DNA of 64,000 nt from an uncultured Christensenellaceae bacterium (GTDB lineage Bacteria > Bacillota > Clostridia > Christensenellales > UBA3700): positions 1 through 64,000 of the forward strand of contig CAJUMY010000002.1 in assembly GCA_910587685.1 (NCBI GenBank). The letters run 5' to 3'. Every line of letters begins with the position of its first letter. Position 1 is the first letter of the stretch. The translations under genes were made by a program, and so were the position numbers. Positions 52,843 through 63,072 of this stretch are shown here, in pieces. The notes under the pieces are model-generated. The model was not told where the DNA came from, did not search any database, and saw nothing but the letters and a program-made list of their open reading frames with translations.

Positions 52843-53379
52843 TCATATTAGATCGGCGCTCAAAAGGCTATTGCCTTTCTCGAGAAGGTTAGCGAGCTTC
52901 TCTTCGTTATCGTCGATTATCGGAAGGATCTGTTTTGTCTTCTTCGCTGCCGCGCTCTTGTAGATCAAATAGTTGACAAAGGAGAGCGTAAGACCTAATA
53001 TGCCGAGCGCTATTCCTCCTATAAGCGCGGGGATCCCTCTGCCTTCGAGCATTGTGAGCGACATACCGCCTCCGAATATCAACGTCGATACTATGCCGAA
53101 AATATAGGCGAATATGCTTGCGCCGCGCGTCTTTTGAGCGTGTAAATTATTGATAGTTTCGAATAGCTCCTCTGACTGTCTTTCAAGTTTTTTTAGTTCG
53201 GTTTTGTGTTTTTGTTTTCTGTCGCGTTTCAAAGAAATAGTGATTCCGTTTAGCGTAGACGGCGTTACTGAAGTTATTTCATAGCCGAACGCTTCGTACA
53301 TATCTATCGCTTTGCTCTGGTCTTTTGCTTTTACCGTTTTCGTTGTGTATTCATACGAAATAAAGTCTTTTTCTTGCAT
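52843..53379 (-). CDS. Two-helix membrane protein of unknown function
   Basis: The 178-residue protein starts at MQEKDF with GAGAGG upstream. A soluble domain (about 1–60) resembles a small binding fold. A coiled coil (about 65–90) and two membrane helices (about 98–120 and 125–148) follow, then a charged tail. Similar proteins occur in Clostridia, but no function is known to me. Confidence 0.7.
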   Translation of the reverse strand: MQEKDFISYEYTTKTVKAKDQSKAIDMYEAFGYEITSVTPSTLNGITISLKRDRKQKHKTELKKLERQSEELFETINNLHAQKTRGASIFAYIFGIVSTLIFGGGMSLTMLEGRGIPALIGGIALGILGLTLSFVNYLIYKSAAAKKTKQILPIIDDNEEKLANLLEKGNSLLSADLI

Positions 53380-53440
53380 ATTGATACCTCTCAAATTTTA
53401 TTATCGTCCGCCTGTAAAGTCTGCCGTTCGCGCGTTACGG

Positions 53441-53469
53441 TTGACTTATCGTTGAGACAGGTGTATCAT
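53441..53469 (+). promoter_or_regulatory. Promoter of the TetR gene
   Basis: TTGACT (53441–53446), a 17-bp spacer and TATCAT (53464–53469). Confidence 0.65.
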
Positions 53470-53565
53470 ATAATGGAAATGAAATAAAATCAAGCGTCGA
53501 AAACGGCGATGAAACATTATTTGCGAAGTGTTACGCAAAACGAGACAAAAAGGAGAAAACGTATC

Positions 53566-54132
53566 GTGGAATACCCGTCCGAACATTATACGAAGCATTA
53601 TATTCTCGAGGCGCTCTTTAAGCTCATGAAAGAGTATGAGTACGAAAAGATAAGTATTATAGATATTGCGAATAAAGCGGGAGTGGGGCGCGCGACGTTT
53701 TATAGGCATTTTAAGAAAAAAGAGGATATAATCGTATACTATTTTGAACATTATAAAAAAGAATTCGTAGCAAGCAGACGGTTTTATCCGAGATGCAGAG
53801 AAGACTATATAAAACAAGTTGAAGAAGTTCTAACGTTATTCAAGAATCATACGGAACAATTCAAACTGATAAGGAAAGCTCATCTCGAGTACGTATATCT
53901 TGAATATCTCAATAAGAATTTTTCGAATATGTTTGAAGAGGAACATCCGAACGCAGGGCGATACGCTCCGCTCGGATATGCGGGAATGTTATTCAATATA
54001 TCTATGACGTGGCTTGACGAAGGCTTTGAAGAATCGATCGAAAGTCTTTCTAAAACGATAGTCGATTTGATTTATTTTGAAAAAACTGCCGGGAAGAGCG
54101 TGTTTGATGCCGTTTTAACTGCGTTGCAATAA
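53566..54132 (+). CDS. TetR-family transcriptional regulator
   Basis: The 188-residue regulator is placed at a GTG start with AAGGAG upstream; the earlier ATG at 53509 has no ribosome site. The N-terminal helix-turn-helix reads ISIIDIANKAGVGRATFYRHFKKKEDII. The ligand domain is of the TetR_C7-like type common in Clostridia. It sits 31 bp before a sugar acetyltransferase gene, which it may regulate together with itself. Confidence 0.9.
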   Translation: MEYPSEHYTKHYILEALFKLMKEYEYEKISIIDIANKAGVGRATFYRHFKKKEDIIVYYFEHYKKEFVASRRFYPRCREDYIKQVEEVLTLFKNHTEQFKLIRKAHLEYVYLEYLNKNFSNMFEEEHPNAGRYAPLGYAGMLFNISMTWLDEGFEESIESLSKTIVDLIYFEKTAGKSVFDAVLTALQ

Positions 54133-54163
54133 ATCTTTTACAATATAAATAAGGAGCAAAATC

Positions 54164-54772
54164 ATGAGAGAATACGATAAAATGATAAGCGGAGAGCTAT
54201 ACGATCCTACGGATATAGAACTTCGGGAGCTTAGAAAGAGGGTAAGAGAACTTACGCGCGAGTATAACGCTACGACTGAGGATGACGCTGAGAAGAGAAT
54301 AGAGATTCTCGATCGTATACTCTGCTCTCACGGAAAGAATTTTTATATCGAGCCGTATATACGTTTTGACTACGGGGTCAATACGTGTGTCGGGGAGAAT
54401 TTTTTCGCGAACTTCAATCTCACGGTTTTGGACGTCGCTCCCGTTATTATCGGAAACGACGTTATGTTCGGACCTAACGTTACCATAGCTACGCCGGCGC
54501 ATCCTCTGCTTATCGAAGACAGAAAAATGAGAACGAGGGAAAACGGCGAACTTTACGACTATGAATACGCCAAGAAAATCACTATCGGCAACGGCGTTTG
54601 GATAGCGAGCAACGTAGTGGTGAACGGCGGGGTAAGCATCGGCGATAATTCCGTTATAGGCTCGGGGAGCGTCGTTACGCGTGATATTCCGCCGAACGTA
54701 ATAGCCGCCGGCGTACCTTGCAGAGTAATAAGAGAGCTGAATGAGTCGGATAAAATGAAGATGCCGAGGTGA
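54164..54772 (+). CDS. Sugar O-acetyltransferase (Maa/LacA/NodL family)
   Basis: The 202-residue enzyme has the N-terminal Mac domain (KMISGELYDPTDIELRELRK) and a left-handed beta helix of hexapeptide repeats, with the catalytic His in ATPAHP and the acetyl-CoA loop near GSGSVVTRDIPPNVIAAGVP. It moves acetyl from acetyl-CoA to a sugar such as maltose or a galactoside. AAGGAG lies before the start. Confidence 0.93.
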   Translation: MREYDKMISGELYDPTDIELRELRKRVRELTREYNATTEDDAEKRIEILDRILCSHGKNFYIEPYIRFDYGVNTCVGENFFANFNLTVLDVAPVIIGNDVMFGPNVTIATPAHPLLIEDRKMRTRENGELYDYEYAKKITIGNGVWIASNVVVNGGVSIGDNSVIGSGSVVTRDIPPNVIAAGVPCRVIRELNESDKMKMPR

Positions 54773-55309
54773 ATTTTCTCTTGATCCCTTGCGTGAAATA
54801 ACCACTCGGGGAAACACCGAAGCGAAGACCGAGTACTCACTCAAAAAATCATTTAACGCTCAATATATTAAAAATCATATACATATATATAGCTTTTGTT
54901 GTATTTATGATTGGCGTGATATATTCAAATTATAGGAGTATCGGCAGTTTCCCGATTATACGAGAGTCAAGGGAACGCTTTTATCGCATTTGCATTTCTT
55001 GAAATTTTAACGTCTAAGGAAAATCAAAGGCCTGCATTAATTATGATCTTTGATAGAAAATACGGACGCTTGATTTCTCATTGAAATAAGAAAAAATACA
55101 TTATTAAATCGGAGACCGATCAAAACTCACAAAGGCAAGTCGCGTTGTCGCTTGACTTATATTATATAATATTTTATACTTGAAATAGCGTTATGCGAAA
55201 TTTTGAAAGCAAGAAAAGAAGGCGTTAGTTTGATGATGCGTCGGACTTTTTTGAAACGATAAGATTTCACGCGGCTAAGTCATGCGCAATAATAAGCGAG
55301 GAGCAATAA
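54773..55309. other. Long intergenic region with the ygiQ promoter
   Basis: This AT-rich stretch contains no supported gene. A promoter lies at 55152–55180 on the plus strand: TTGACT, a 17-bp spacer and TATACT, giving ygiQ a leader of about 120 nt. The rest is unexplained. Confidence 0.6.
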
Positions 55310-57340
55310 ATGTTTTTACCGATAAAGAGAGAAGAATTCGATGGAACGCCCGATTTTATATACGTTATCGGCGAGGCGTACGTAGATCACCCGTCGTTCG
55401 GTCACGCTATCGTATCGAGACTTATCGAAAGCGAAGGATTCAGCGTCGTTATGATCCCGCAGCCTATGTCCGACGCCGATTATACGGTGTTCGGAGAGCC
55501 AAGGATCGGATTCCTTGTCTCCAGCGGAGTCGTCGACAGTATGGTCAATAATTATACCGTCGCGAAAATGAAGAGAACGAGAGACGTGTACAGCGAGGGC
55601 GGCGACGTCGGGAAGAGACCCGACAGAGCTGTCGACGTATATACTAGGACGTTAAAGAGACTGTATCCGTCGTCTCCGGTTATTATCGGAGGAATAGAGG
55701 CGTCGCTTAGACGTTTTGCGCATTACGATTATTGGGCGGACGAAGTTCTGCCGAGCATACTTGTGACTAGCGGAGCGGATCTATTGATTTACGGTATGGG
55801 AGAGCGTCCTATTAAGGAGATATGCTCGCTTTTGCGAAAGGGCGTTCCGATAGAGAAGATACGAGACGTCAGGGGAACGTGTTATTTCGACAGTTTTTCA
55901 AATCTTTCCGCAAAACTAAAAAAGGACATAGAGGAGCATAACGCGGAATTTTGTCCGAGTTATGAAAGCGTTAAGAGCGATAAACTAGAATACGTCAAAG
56001 CGTTCAATATCGAAAGCCGGATGAACGATCCGTATCGCGCTAAGAAATTACTTCAAAAGCACGGCGGAAAATACGTCGTCGTAAACGAGATGCAGTTCCC
56101 TATGAGCGCTGATGAACTCGATAAGATATACGATCTGCCTTATGAGAGGAACTATCATCCGAGTTACGTAAGGGGCGTGCCCGCGATAGAAGAGGTTAAG
56201 TATTCTTTGACGTCCGTAAGAGGCTGTTTCGGCGCGTGCAATTACTGCGCTATAACATATCATCAAGGAAGGATAGTTCAAAAAAGAAGCAAAGAGAATA
56301 TAATCAAGGAAGCAAAACTGCTTGTTAGCGACCGTGATTTCAAGGGATATATTCACGACGTTGGAGGTCCGACGGCAAATTTCAGAGATACCGCGTGCAA
56401 GAAACAACACGCGCGCGGCGCCTGTACCGACAGCTATTGCATAGGATATAAGAAATGTCCCAATCTCGAGATATCGCATAAGGAATATATAGAGCTCCTT
56501 CAAGCGCTGAGGGAGATAGAGGGCGTCAAGAAGGTATTCATACGTTCTGGGATACGCTTCGACTACGTTATGTACGATAAGGACGAAAGTTTCCTAAGAG
56601 AGCTTGTGAAGCATCATGTGAGCGGACAGTTGAAGGTCGCGCCCGAGCACGTCAGCGACAGAGTTTTGAAGGCGATGAATAAACCTGATTTTGCGGTATA
56701 TAAGGCGTTTAAGGAGAGATTCGACGAGCTCAACCGTTCTATTAAGAAGAAACAGTATCTGGTGCCATATTTGATTTCGTCGCATCCCGGCTCTACGCTC
56801 AGCGACGCTATCGATCTCGCGTTATATCTGAAGTCTATAGGATATATGCCTGAACAGGTTCAGGATTTCTATCCGACGCCGTCAACAAAATCTACGTGCA
56901 TGTATTATACCGAGCTCGACCCCGATACGCTTGAACCTATATACGTCGCGAAGACGAAGAGGGAAAAAATGATGCAACGCGCGCTCATGCAATACAGGAA
57001 GAAGAGCAATTACGATATAGTTCACGAAGCGTTGCTCCTTGCGGGCAGAAGCGATCTCATCGGATTCGGAGAGGGATGTCTCATAAAACCGACAAAAGAA
57101 GAGGCGCTCGAGCGTAATAAAGAGCGGGGCGTAACTAAAGTAAGGACTGCCGACGAATACGTAAAAAAGAGCGAAGCTAAAGAAAAAATCGTAAGAAACG
57201 ATAAGTACTACGAAGAAAAGGCAAAAAACAAAGATAGTTTCGGCAATAAAAGGGGTAAACGCGACGGTTCGTTTAGCGCAGTGAAGGTCAATCTCGGAAG
57301 AAATAAAAGCGGAAAAAAGAAAGGCGGAAACAAAAAATAA
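55310..57340 (+). CDS. ygiQ: YgiQ-family radical SAM protein
   Basis: The 676-residue protein has an N-terminal B12-binding-like domain (UPF0313), a radical SAM domain with the cluster motif CFGACNYC (Cys306, Cys310, Cys313), and a Lys-rich, probably disordered tail of about 90 residues. Length and the VRGCFG, HDVGGPTANF and CPNLEI segments are typical of YgiQ. Its reaction is not known. GAGGAG supports the ATG. Confidence 0.95.
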   Translation: MFLPIKREEFDGTPDFIYVIGEAYVDHPSFGHAIVSRLIESEGFSVVMIPQPMSDADYTVFGEPRIGFLVSSGVVDSMVNNYTVAKMKRTRDVYSEGGDVGKRPDRAVDVYTRTLKRLYPSSPVIIGGIEASLRRFAHYDYWADEVLPSILVTSGADLLIYGMGERPIKEICSLLRKGVPIEKIRDVRGTCYFDSFSNLSAKLKKDIEEHNAEFCPSYESVKSDKLEYVKAFNIESRMNDPYRAKKLLQKHGGKYVVVNEMQFPMSADELDKIYDLPYERNYHPSYVRGVPAIEEVKYSLTSVRGCFGACNYCAITYHQGRIVQKRSKENIIKEAKLLVSDRDFKGYIHDVGGPTANFRDTACKKQHARGACTDSYCIGYKKCPNLEISHKEYIELLQALREIEGVKKVFIRSGIRFDYVMYDKDESFLRELVKHHVSGQLKVAPEHVSDRVLKAMNKPDFAVYKAFKERFDELNRSIKKKQYLVPYLISSHPGSTLSDAIDLALYLKSIGYMPEQVQDFYPTPSTKSTCMYYTELDPDTLEPIYVAKTKREKMMQRALMQYRKKSNYDIVHEALLLAGRSDLIGFGEGCLIKPTKEEALERNKERGVTKVRTADEYVKKSEAKEKIVRNDKYYEEKAKNKDSFGNKRGKRDGSFSAVKVNLGRNKSGKKKGGNKK

Positions 57341-57506
57341 CGGCGAGTATAGATACTATCTCGCTATTAAAACCTGTTTTTGCAGCGATAGTATCGGCAA
57401 ACTTAAATTGAGTTCACAAAAGTAAGAACGTATAGCGGTGACGCGGCGACTTTTACGCGTCGTTATCGGTAGTTTCTGAAGTTTGGTAAAATAAAAACTT
57501 TAGTTA

Positions 57507-57535
57507 TTGACAATCTTTTCGACATAATGTATTAT
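57507..57535 (+). promoter_or_regulatory. Promoter of the hexosaminidase gene
   Basis: TTGACA (57507–57512), a 17-bp spacer and TATTAT (57530–57535), about 43 nt upstream of the GGAGGAG ribosome site. Confidence 0.7.
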
Positions 57536-57584
57536 ATAATAAAGCGTATTATAATTAAATATTATTAAGGATTTTGGAGGAGTT

Positions 57585-59159
57585 ATGAACGTAATACCTA
57601 GACCGCTGAAACTTGAGGAGTCTACAGGAAAGATCAATTTTTCGTCGTCTACAGAGATGACGGGAGAATTCGACAGCGTGAGAGCGTTTGCCGTCAATAT
57701 GCTCTGCGATGTGAAAGGAGAGGGCAGGAATACCGTCTGCTTTAAGAAAGACGACGCCTTTGAAGAGGAAGAGTATTCTATCGAGAAGAGGAGCGGCGAC
57801 GTTATCGTAAAGGCAAAGACCGAGAAGGGCGCTTTTTACGCGGTCATGACGATGAAGCAGCTCTCGAGCGGCAGAGGATATTTTGAGAACGTAAAGATCC
57901 ACGATAAGCCTAAGTATGCGTACAGAGGATTTATGCTTGACAGCGCGAGACACTTTTGGAGCGTCGACAAAATAAAGCAGATGATAGACGTTATGGCGAA
58001 TCTGAAAATGAACGTCTTTCACTGGCATTTGACGGACGATCAGGGCTGGAGAATAGAAATAAAGAAATATCCGCTCTTGACAGAGAAAGGATCTATCCGT
58101 AAGGATACGCCGTTATCGCTATATAATTATTGGAATAACAAAGAAGAACACGACGGAAAGGAGTACGGCAGGGGACTGTTCTATACGCAGGACGAGGCTC
58201 GCGAAATAGTAGCTTACGCAAAAGAAAGACAGATAGACGTAATGCCAGAGATAGATATGCCGGGACATATGGTAGCCGCTATATCCTGTTATCCGCATCT
58301 CTCCTGCAAAGCCGAGGAGACGCAGGTCAGCAATCGTTGGGGCGTTATGGACAATATTCTTTGCTGCGGAAACGATGAAGTATACGAATTCGCAAAGGAC
58401 ATTATCGATGAGATAGTGGATATTTTCCCGTATAAATATTTCCATATCGGCGGAGACGAAGTGCCAAAAAAGAGATGGAAAGAGTGCCCCAAGTGTCAAG
58501 CTAAAATGAAGGAACTAGGACTTAAGAGCGAGAACGCTTTGCAGTCGCACTTCAACAACGTGATGCTCAAACACTTGAACAGCAAAGGCAAGTCGATGAT
58601 CGGATGGAACGAGATACTCGACGCGCAAGAGATATTGGAGCCCGAAGTCATAGCTCAGTGGTGGACGAATTATCATCCCGGGGCGGCAGAGAAGGCTAAG
58701 AGATGGATGAAGTCGGGCGGAAAGACGATACTTTCGCTCGTCAATTACGTATATATGGATCACGCTTTCGCTATACGTCCGCTTTCAAAGACCTACGGTT
58801 ATTCGTATAGGACGATGGGGCTCGAGAACGACGATAACGTCGCGGGAATGGAGATACCGCAGTGGACGGAGTACATAAGAGACGAGGAGAAGTTCGACAT
58901 GAATACTTATCCGAGACTCATCACCTTCGCCGAAGTATGTTGGAGCGACGATAGCAACAAGAGCTACGAAGATTTCGAAAGACGCTTTGAGAATATGCGC
59001 GGATACTTTAAGAAGAGTTACGGTTTCGAATTGCCGCACCAAAAGGTATACAGAGGAAAGACGACGCCGTGGTATTCCATCAATAAGAACAAGTATTGGG
59101 TAAAAGACCCGTATTTCGAAGTCAAGCTCAACAGAGAGCTCATGAAGAACGGAAAGTAA
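57585..59159 (+). CDS. Beta-N-acetylhexosaminidase, glycoside hydrolase family 20
   Basis: The 524-residue enzyme removes terminal N-acetylglucosamine or N-acetylgalactosamine from glycans. It has the GH20b N-terminal domain (about 1–95) and the catalytic barrel starting YRGFMLDSARHFW, with HWHLTDDQGWR and the acid/base pair HIGGDE (Asp291–Glu292). There is no signal peptide, so it probably acts on imported sugars or recycled cell wall fragments. It is transcribed alone. Confidence 0.95.
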   Translation: MNVIPRPLKLEESTGKINFSSSTEMTGEFDSVRAFAVNMLCDVKGEGRNTVCFKKDDAFEEEEYSIEKRSGDVIVKAKTEKGAFYAVMTMKQLSSGRGYFENVKIHDKPKYAYRGFMLDSARHFWSVDKIKQMIDVMANLKMNVFHWHLTDDQGWRIEIKKYPLLTEKGSIRKDTPLSLYNYWNNKEEHDGKEYGRGLFYTQDEAREIVAYAKERQIDVMPEIDMPGHMVAAISCYPHLSCKAEETQVSNRWGVMDNILCCGNDEVYEFAKDIIDEIVDIFPYKYFHIGGDEVPKKRWKECPKCQAKMKELGLKSENALQSHFNNVMLKHLNSKGKSMIGWNEILDAQEILEPEVIAQWWTNYHPGAAEKAKRWMKSGGKTILSLVNYVYMDHAFAIRPLSKTYGYSYRTMGLENDDNVAGMEIPQWTEYIRDEEKFDMNTYPRLITFAEVCWSDDSNKSYEDFERRFENMRGYFKKSYGFELPHQKVYRGKTTPWYSINKNKYWVKDPYFEVKLNRELMKNGK

Positions 59160-59312
59160 GTCTATATAATATTATATAGAATAAGGCGATCGGTTGCAGT
59201 CCGTTGTATACATATTAAAAACAGCGGACAGCAGTTGCCGGTCGCCGTCTCATGCGGCGTTAAAACTTTGGGGGAAACGGTATCGCTAATATTCGGTGTC
59301 GGTGAAAGATAG

Positions 59313-59843
59313 ATGGGAAAAAGTGTAGTACTCGAGACGAAAAGACTGATATTAAGAGAACTCGACTTTGACGATTTTGATAATCTAACGACGATTCTTC
59401 AGGACGAAAAGGCGATGTACGCGTACGAACACGCGTTTTCGGACGAAGAAGTTAGGGAGTGGTTGGAGAGACAGATACGAAGATACGGCGAATACGGCAT
59501 GGGTCTATTAGCCGTTATCGAGAAAGATAGCGGAGAGTTTATCGGACAGTGCGGTATAACTAAGCAGGAAGTCGACGGTGAGAGCGTATTCGAGATAGGT
59601 TATCTCATAAGACGCAAGTATTGGCATATGGGTTACGCTATCGAGAGCGCTTCCGCTATGAAAAATCACGCATTTATAAGCGGTATAGAGAAAGTATATT
59701 CGATAATCAGAACGAATAACATAGCTTCTCAACGCGTAGCGATAAGGAACGGTATGTTGCCTGAGAAGCTCATTGTGAAACACTATTACGGTATTGATAT
59801 GCCGCATATCGTGTTTTCCGCAAAAAAGGAAGACGTATCATGA
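59313..59843 (+). CDS. GNAT-family N-acetyltransferase (RimJ-like)
   Basis: The 176-residue protein has the ETKRLILREL start and the GYLIRRKYWHMGYAIESA segment that carries the acetyl-CoA loop. It probably acetylates a protein or small amine; the target is unknown. It overlaps the next gene by 4 nt (ATGA), so the two are coupled. Confidence 0.9.
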   Translation: MGKSVVLETKRLILRELDFDDFDNLTTILQDEKAMYAYEHAFSDEEVREWLERQIRRYGEYGMGLLAVIEKDSGEFIGQCGITKQEVDGESVFEIGYLIRRKYWHMGYAIESASAMKNHAFISGIEKVYSIIRTNNIASQRVAIRNGMLPEKLIVKHYYGIDMPHIVFSAKKEDVS

Positions 59844-60334
59844 TATGCGGAATAACGGGAAGGCGTCCGAAATCGCTGCCTTGGGGATACGACGAGAGCG
59901 ATGCAAGAGCGGTCGATTTCAAAAATCGGCTCAAATATCGGCTCGGAGAACTGATCGAAAGCGGTTATAACGTATTCAATATCGGAATGGCTCAAGGCGT
60001 CGATACGTATATCTTCGAGATACTGAAGAAGTTCAGAGACGATGGGATATATACGAATTTGGAGCTTTGCGCGTACGTACCGAGCAGGGACTTTGCGGAG
60101 CGTTGGAACTATAACGACAGAAGACGTTATCAAGATATGTTATCGTCGGCTGACAGCATAACTTACGTCTCGGAGAAGTTCGGCGTCGCTTCGGCGCACG
60201 TTAGGAATATGGCGATAGTCGATAACTCGGATATCATTCTCGCAGTATACGACGGCGTTTCGTCCGGCGGAACTTACAGGACTATCGAGTACGCGAAAAA
60301 ACGCGGCGTTAAGGTCGTGACGGAACTAATTTGA
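59840..60334 (+). CDS. SLOG-domain protein (YpsA/DUF1273 family)
   Basis: The 164-residue protein has the nucleotide-ligand fold of the SLOG superfamily: MICGITGRRPKSLPWGYDE, NIGMAQGVDTYIFEIL and the late DGVSSGGTYRTIEYA. The family binds nucleotide-derived molecules, and YpsA relatives influence cell division or stress. It is coupled to the acetyltransferase gene and ends at a terminator. Confidence 0.88.
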   Translation: MICGITGRRPKSLPWGYDESDARAVDFKNRLKYRLGELIESGYNVFNIGMAQGVDTYIFEILKKFRDDGIYTNLELCAYVPSRDFAERWNYNDRRRYQDMLSSADSITYVSEKFGVASAHVRNMAIVDNSDIILAVYDGVSSGGTYRTIEYAKKRGVKVVTELI

Positions 60335-60374
60335 AAATATAGTAATATCATATTAACGTTAAGGTAAAACGCAG

Positions 60375-60405
60375 CGAGGTTAATAGAAGTTATTAACTTC
60401 GTTTT
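60375..60405 (+). terminator. Terminator after the SLOG gene
   Basis: CGAGGTTAATA (60375–60385) pairs with TATTAACTTCG (60391–60401) with one wobble, followed by TTTT. Confidence 0.65.
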
Positions 60406-60462
60406 GATTAAATACGCCGTTTATTAAAGATTAAACGCGACGCGCAAACGAGGAAGGAAACT

Positions 60463-61623
60463 ATGCTTGAAAAGATATTCATTAAGGACTATAAAGATAT
60501 AGCGTTGCCGAGAGTGAGGAACGCCTACGGTATACTGGCCAGCGTCGTAGGTATAATATGTAACGTCATTCTATGTAGCGCTAAAATCGCAGTAGGCATA
60601 ATTTTCGGAGCGGTTTCCATAACTGCGGACGGACTAAACAATCTCTCCGACGCAGGCTCGTCTCTCGTCTCGGTGCTCGGGTTCAGGTGGGCGAACAAAC
60701 CTGCCGATAAAGACCATCCTTTCGGACACGCGAGAGTCGAATATATAATGGGATTCGTCATAGCGTTCATCGTTTTGTTCTTAGGCGTCGAACTGGCTAT
60801 AAGTTCGATAGAAAAGATAATCGATAAGGGAACTACCGATACGACTATCGTCATGATGGCGGTTCTCGCCGCTTCCATACTCGTAAAGCTCGGGATGTTC
60901 TTTTACTATAGGAGCGTTGCGAAAAAGATATCGTCTTCGACGCTCAAAGCCGCGGCTGTAGACAGCGTGAACGATTGCATCGCTACGGGAGCGGTATTGG
61001 CGTGTACCGTCATCGCTTACTTTACGCATTTCGAGCTCGACGGTTACGTCGGAATAGCGGTCGCCGTATTCATATTCGTGAGCGGCGTGAAGTTGGTAAA
61101 GGAAACCTTCAGCCCGCTTCTCGGAGAAAAGCCCTCGGCAGAGCTGGTCGAAAATATTTCAAAGACGATACACTCCTATGACGGAGTTCTCGGAATACAC
61201 GACCTTATTGTACATAATTACGGTCCGAACAGATATCACGCTTCCGTGCACGTCGAAGTATCGGCTTCCGACGACATAATGGTAAGTCACGAGATGATAG
61301 ACACGATAGAGCGTAATTTCCATAAGGAAGGCATAAATCTCGTCATACATCTCGATCCGATAATAACCGACGACGAGAGAGTTGATAAGCTCAGAGATAT
61401 GACGCTTGAAAAGCTAAGCGAAATAGACAAAGAACTCAAAATGCACGACTTCAGAGTCGTATGGGGAGAGAACAGAAAGAACCTCATTTTCGACGTCGTT
61501 ATGCCGATGGAGATGAAGATGAAGGACGAAGAACTCATCGGGATGTTAGAGGAAAAGATACACTCCGCTGACAGTCAGTGCTTCATCATAGTCGATATCG
61601 ACAGAAATTACGTCGGCGAATAA
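60463..61623 (+). CDS. Cation diffusion facilitator (metal/H+ antiporter)
   Basis: The 386-residue membrane protein exports divalent metals such as Zn2+, Mn2+ or Fe2+. Metal-site residues are visible in DGLNNLSDAGSS (helix 2) and DHPFGHARVEY, with the second pair near AVDSVNDCIATG (helix 5). Six helices are followed by a cytoplasmic regulatory domain (about 215–300) and an extra C-terminal ~90 residues typical of longer clostridial members. GGAAGGAAA precedes the ATG. Confidence 0.95.
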   Translation: MLEKIFIKDYKDIALPRVRNAYGILASVVGIICNVILCSAKIAVGIIFGAVSITADGLNNLSDAGSSLVSVLGFRWANKPADKDHPFGHARVEYIMGFVIAFIVLFLGVELAISSIEKIIDKGTTDTTIVMMAVLAASILVKLGMFFYYRSVAKKISSSTLKAAAVDSVNDCIATGAVLACTVIAYFTHFELDGYVGIAVAVFIFVSGVKLVKETFSPLLGEKPSAELVENISKTIHSYDGVLGIHDLIVHNYGPNRYHASVHVEVSASDDIMVSHEMIDTIERNFHKEGINLVIHLDPIITDDERVDKLRDMTLEKLSEIDKELKMHDFRVVWGENRKNLIFDVVMPMEMKMKDEELIGMLEEKIHSADSQCFIIVDIDRNYVGE

Positions 61624-61709
61624 TATATGGAAAGCTATTAGCTATATTATTCAATATTGACAATATGAAAATATTATGCTATTCTTAAAGCATTGGGAAG
61701 AAAGTTATT

Positions 61710-61928
61710 ATGAAGCATAAAGTATTATTTTCATTATTGTTGCTTGTTATTATAATTTGCAGTTTTTCATTTTCGAGTATTATAAGTGCAGAAACTAAGA
61801 TAGAAACTCAAGTCTATGTTGAAGAAATAGAGTATGCGATAGAAAAAAATAATAAGGTAATATATAAAAATGTAGCAAGAAAAACATATGTTGAAAATGG
61901 GAAATCAGTGGAAGACTGCCTTTTTTAA
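61710..61928 (+). CDS. Small secreted protein, possibly truncated by frameshift
   Basis: The 72-residue frame has a clean signal peptide (LFSLLLLVIIICSFSFSSIISAE) and then a short charged domain. It ends just after a run of six T. Shifting frame there continues the protein as FFNSAAANAKTARPPSIPLY to a stop at about 62003. It may therefore be a gene of about 97 codons broken by a one-base indel. No family is recognised. Confidence 0.45.
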   Translation: MKHKVLFSLLLLVIIICSFSFSSIISAETKIETQVYVEEIEYAIEKNNKVIYKNVARKTYVENGKSVEDCLF

Positions 61929-62033
61929 TTCTGCTGCAGCTAATGCTAAAACCGCACGTCCGCCATCCATACCACTATATCTCATGATAATGTCAGCGGT
62001 ATGAGTATAAAAATATAGTAAGGAGGAGAGATT

Positions 62034-62462
62034 ATGAGACTAAACGTTAAAGATTCTATGTTGATCGTATTGTTAATAGTGATAGCGGTGTTGGTCGTAG
62101 TTTTGATATTCACGGCTACAACGTATATGGACGGAAGCAAACTTATCGGAAAAGAAACAAACAATATAAAAGGCATTAATATCAAATTTTCCATTCGCGA
62201 TATGAACGAAGAGGAAAGAGTATTGGAGCTTGATCAAAACGAAGTGCAAAACTTTGTTAAAATTCTTCAAAGCAGTAAGTTCAAAAGAACGGGGAAGAAG
62301 ATCGACGGCGGCGGTTGCAGTATCACCGTTACTATGACGGATGGAAGGGAAGAAAAATTCGCTTTGGTAGAAGACGGCGAGTATATACTGTATAAGAACA
62401 ATTATTACAAGAGTTATTCCGCTATCGGCTATTTTGTTTCTGATTTATTCAAGACAGAGTAA
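62034..62462 (+). CDS. Membrane-anchored hypothetical protein
   Basis: The 142-residue protein has one N-terminal membrane helix (about 8–29) and an extracellular beta-rich domain of about 105 residues. AAGGAGGAGAG gives a strong ribosome site. No family is recognised. It follows the small secreted protein and may form an envelope pair with it. Confidence 0.7.
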   Translation: MRLNVKDSMLIVLLIVIAVLVVVLIFTATTYMDGSKLIGKETNNIKGINIKFSIRDMNEEERVLELDQNEVQNFVKILQSSKFKRTGKKIDGGGCSITVTMTDGREEKFALVEDGEYILYKNNYYKSYSAIGYFVSDLFKTE

Positions 62463-62561
62463 AAGTCGATTTGATGTTTTATAAAAATCTTTTCATACCT
62501 TGAACTTGTTGATAAAGCATTTTTATCAAACATTTTTTATAACACATTATAGAGTGATTTC

Positions 62562-62596
62562 AGTGAGTCCGAAGTATATCGGACTTACTTTTTTTG
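62562..62596 (+). terminator. Terminator
   Basis: An 11-bp stem (62562–62572 with 62579–62589, one wobble) is followed by eight T. The following ~475 bp, up to the patatin gene, show no supported feature. Confidence 0.85.
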
Positions 62597-63072
62597 CGAT
62601 TAAATCAAACTTAAAATCAAGATAAAGAATAGATATTGTGAAAGTAAAAGTTTTTTACCGAAAATATTTAATTTATATTGCGCTAATTGCTTTTTGCCGC
62701 TGTTTTTTATGTGAAAATATAGTTAATTAGAAATTTGCAATTAAAAGAGAATCAAAGGATGCGGTCATCAAAGCTAAATATCGCTATCTTGTCATACGGC
62801 TTGACTAATATTATTATATTTAGTATAATTAACGAAGTATATTCGAAATCGGGAGTTATATCAGCATATATCGCTCGGCGGATATTCTTGTATATTAAGA
62901 CGAATCATCGCAAAGCGGCGTTTGATATTACCGCGTCTTAAAGGGCGAAGATATTGCGTTACGTTGCGGCGGAAATTATTTTTGATTCGTACGGCATTTA
63001 TTCGAAACCGTATCGGGTCATCGAAATATATGCCGCTCTTATGATTAAAGGTTATTATACGGAGGGATGAAT

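Noticed and set aside
62735..62941. Plus-strand frame of 68 codons
   Set aside because: No ribosome site, no conserved pattern and atypical composition.
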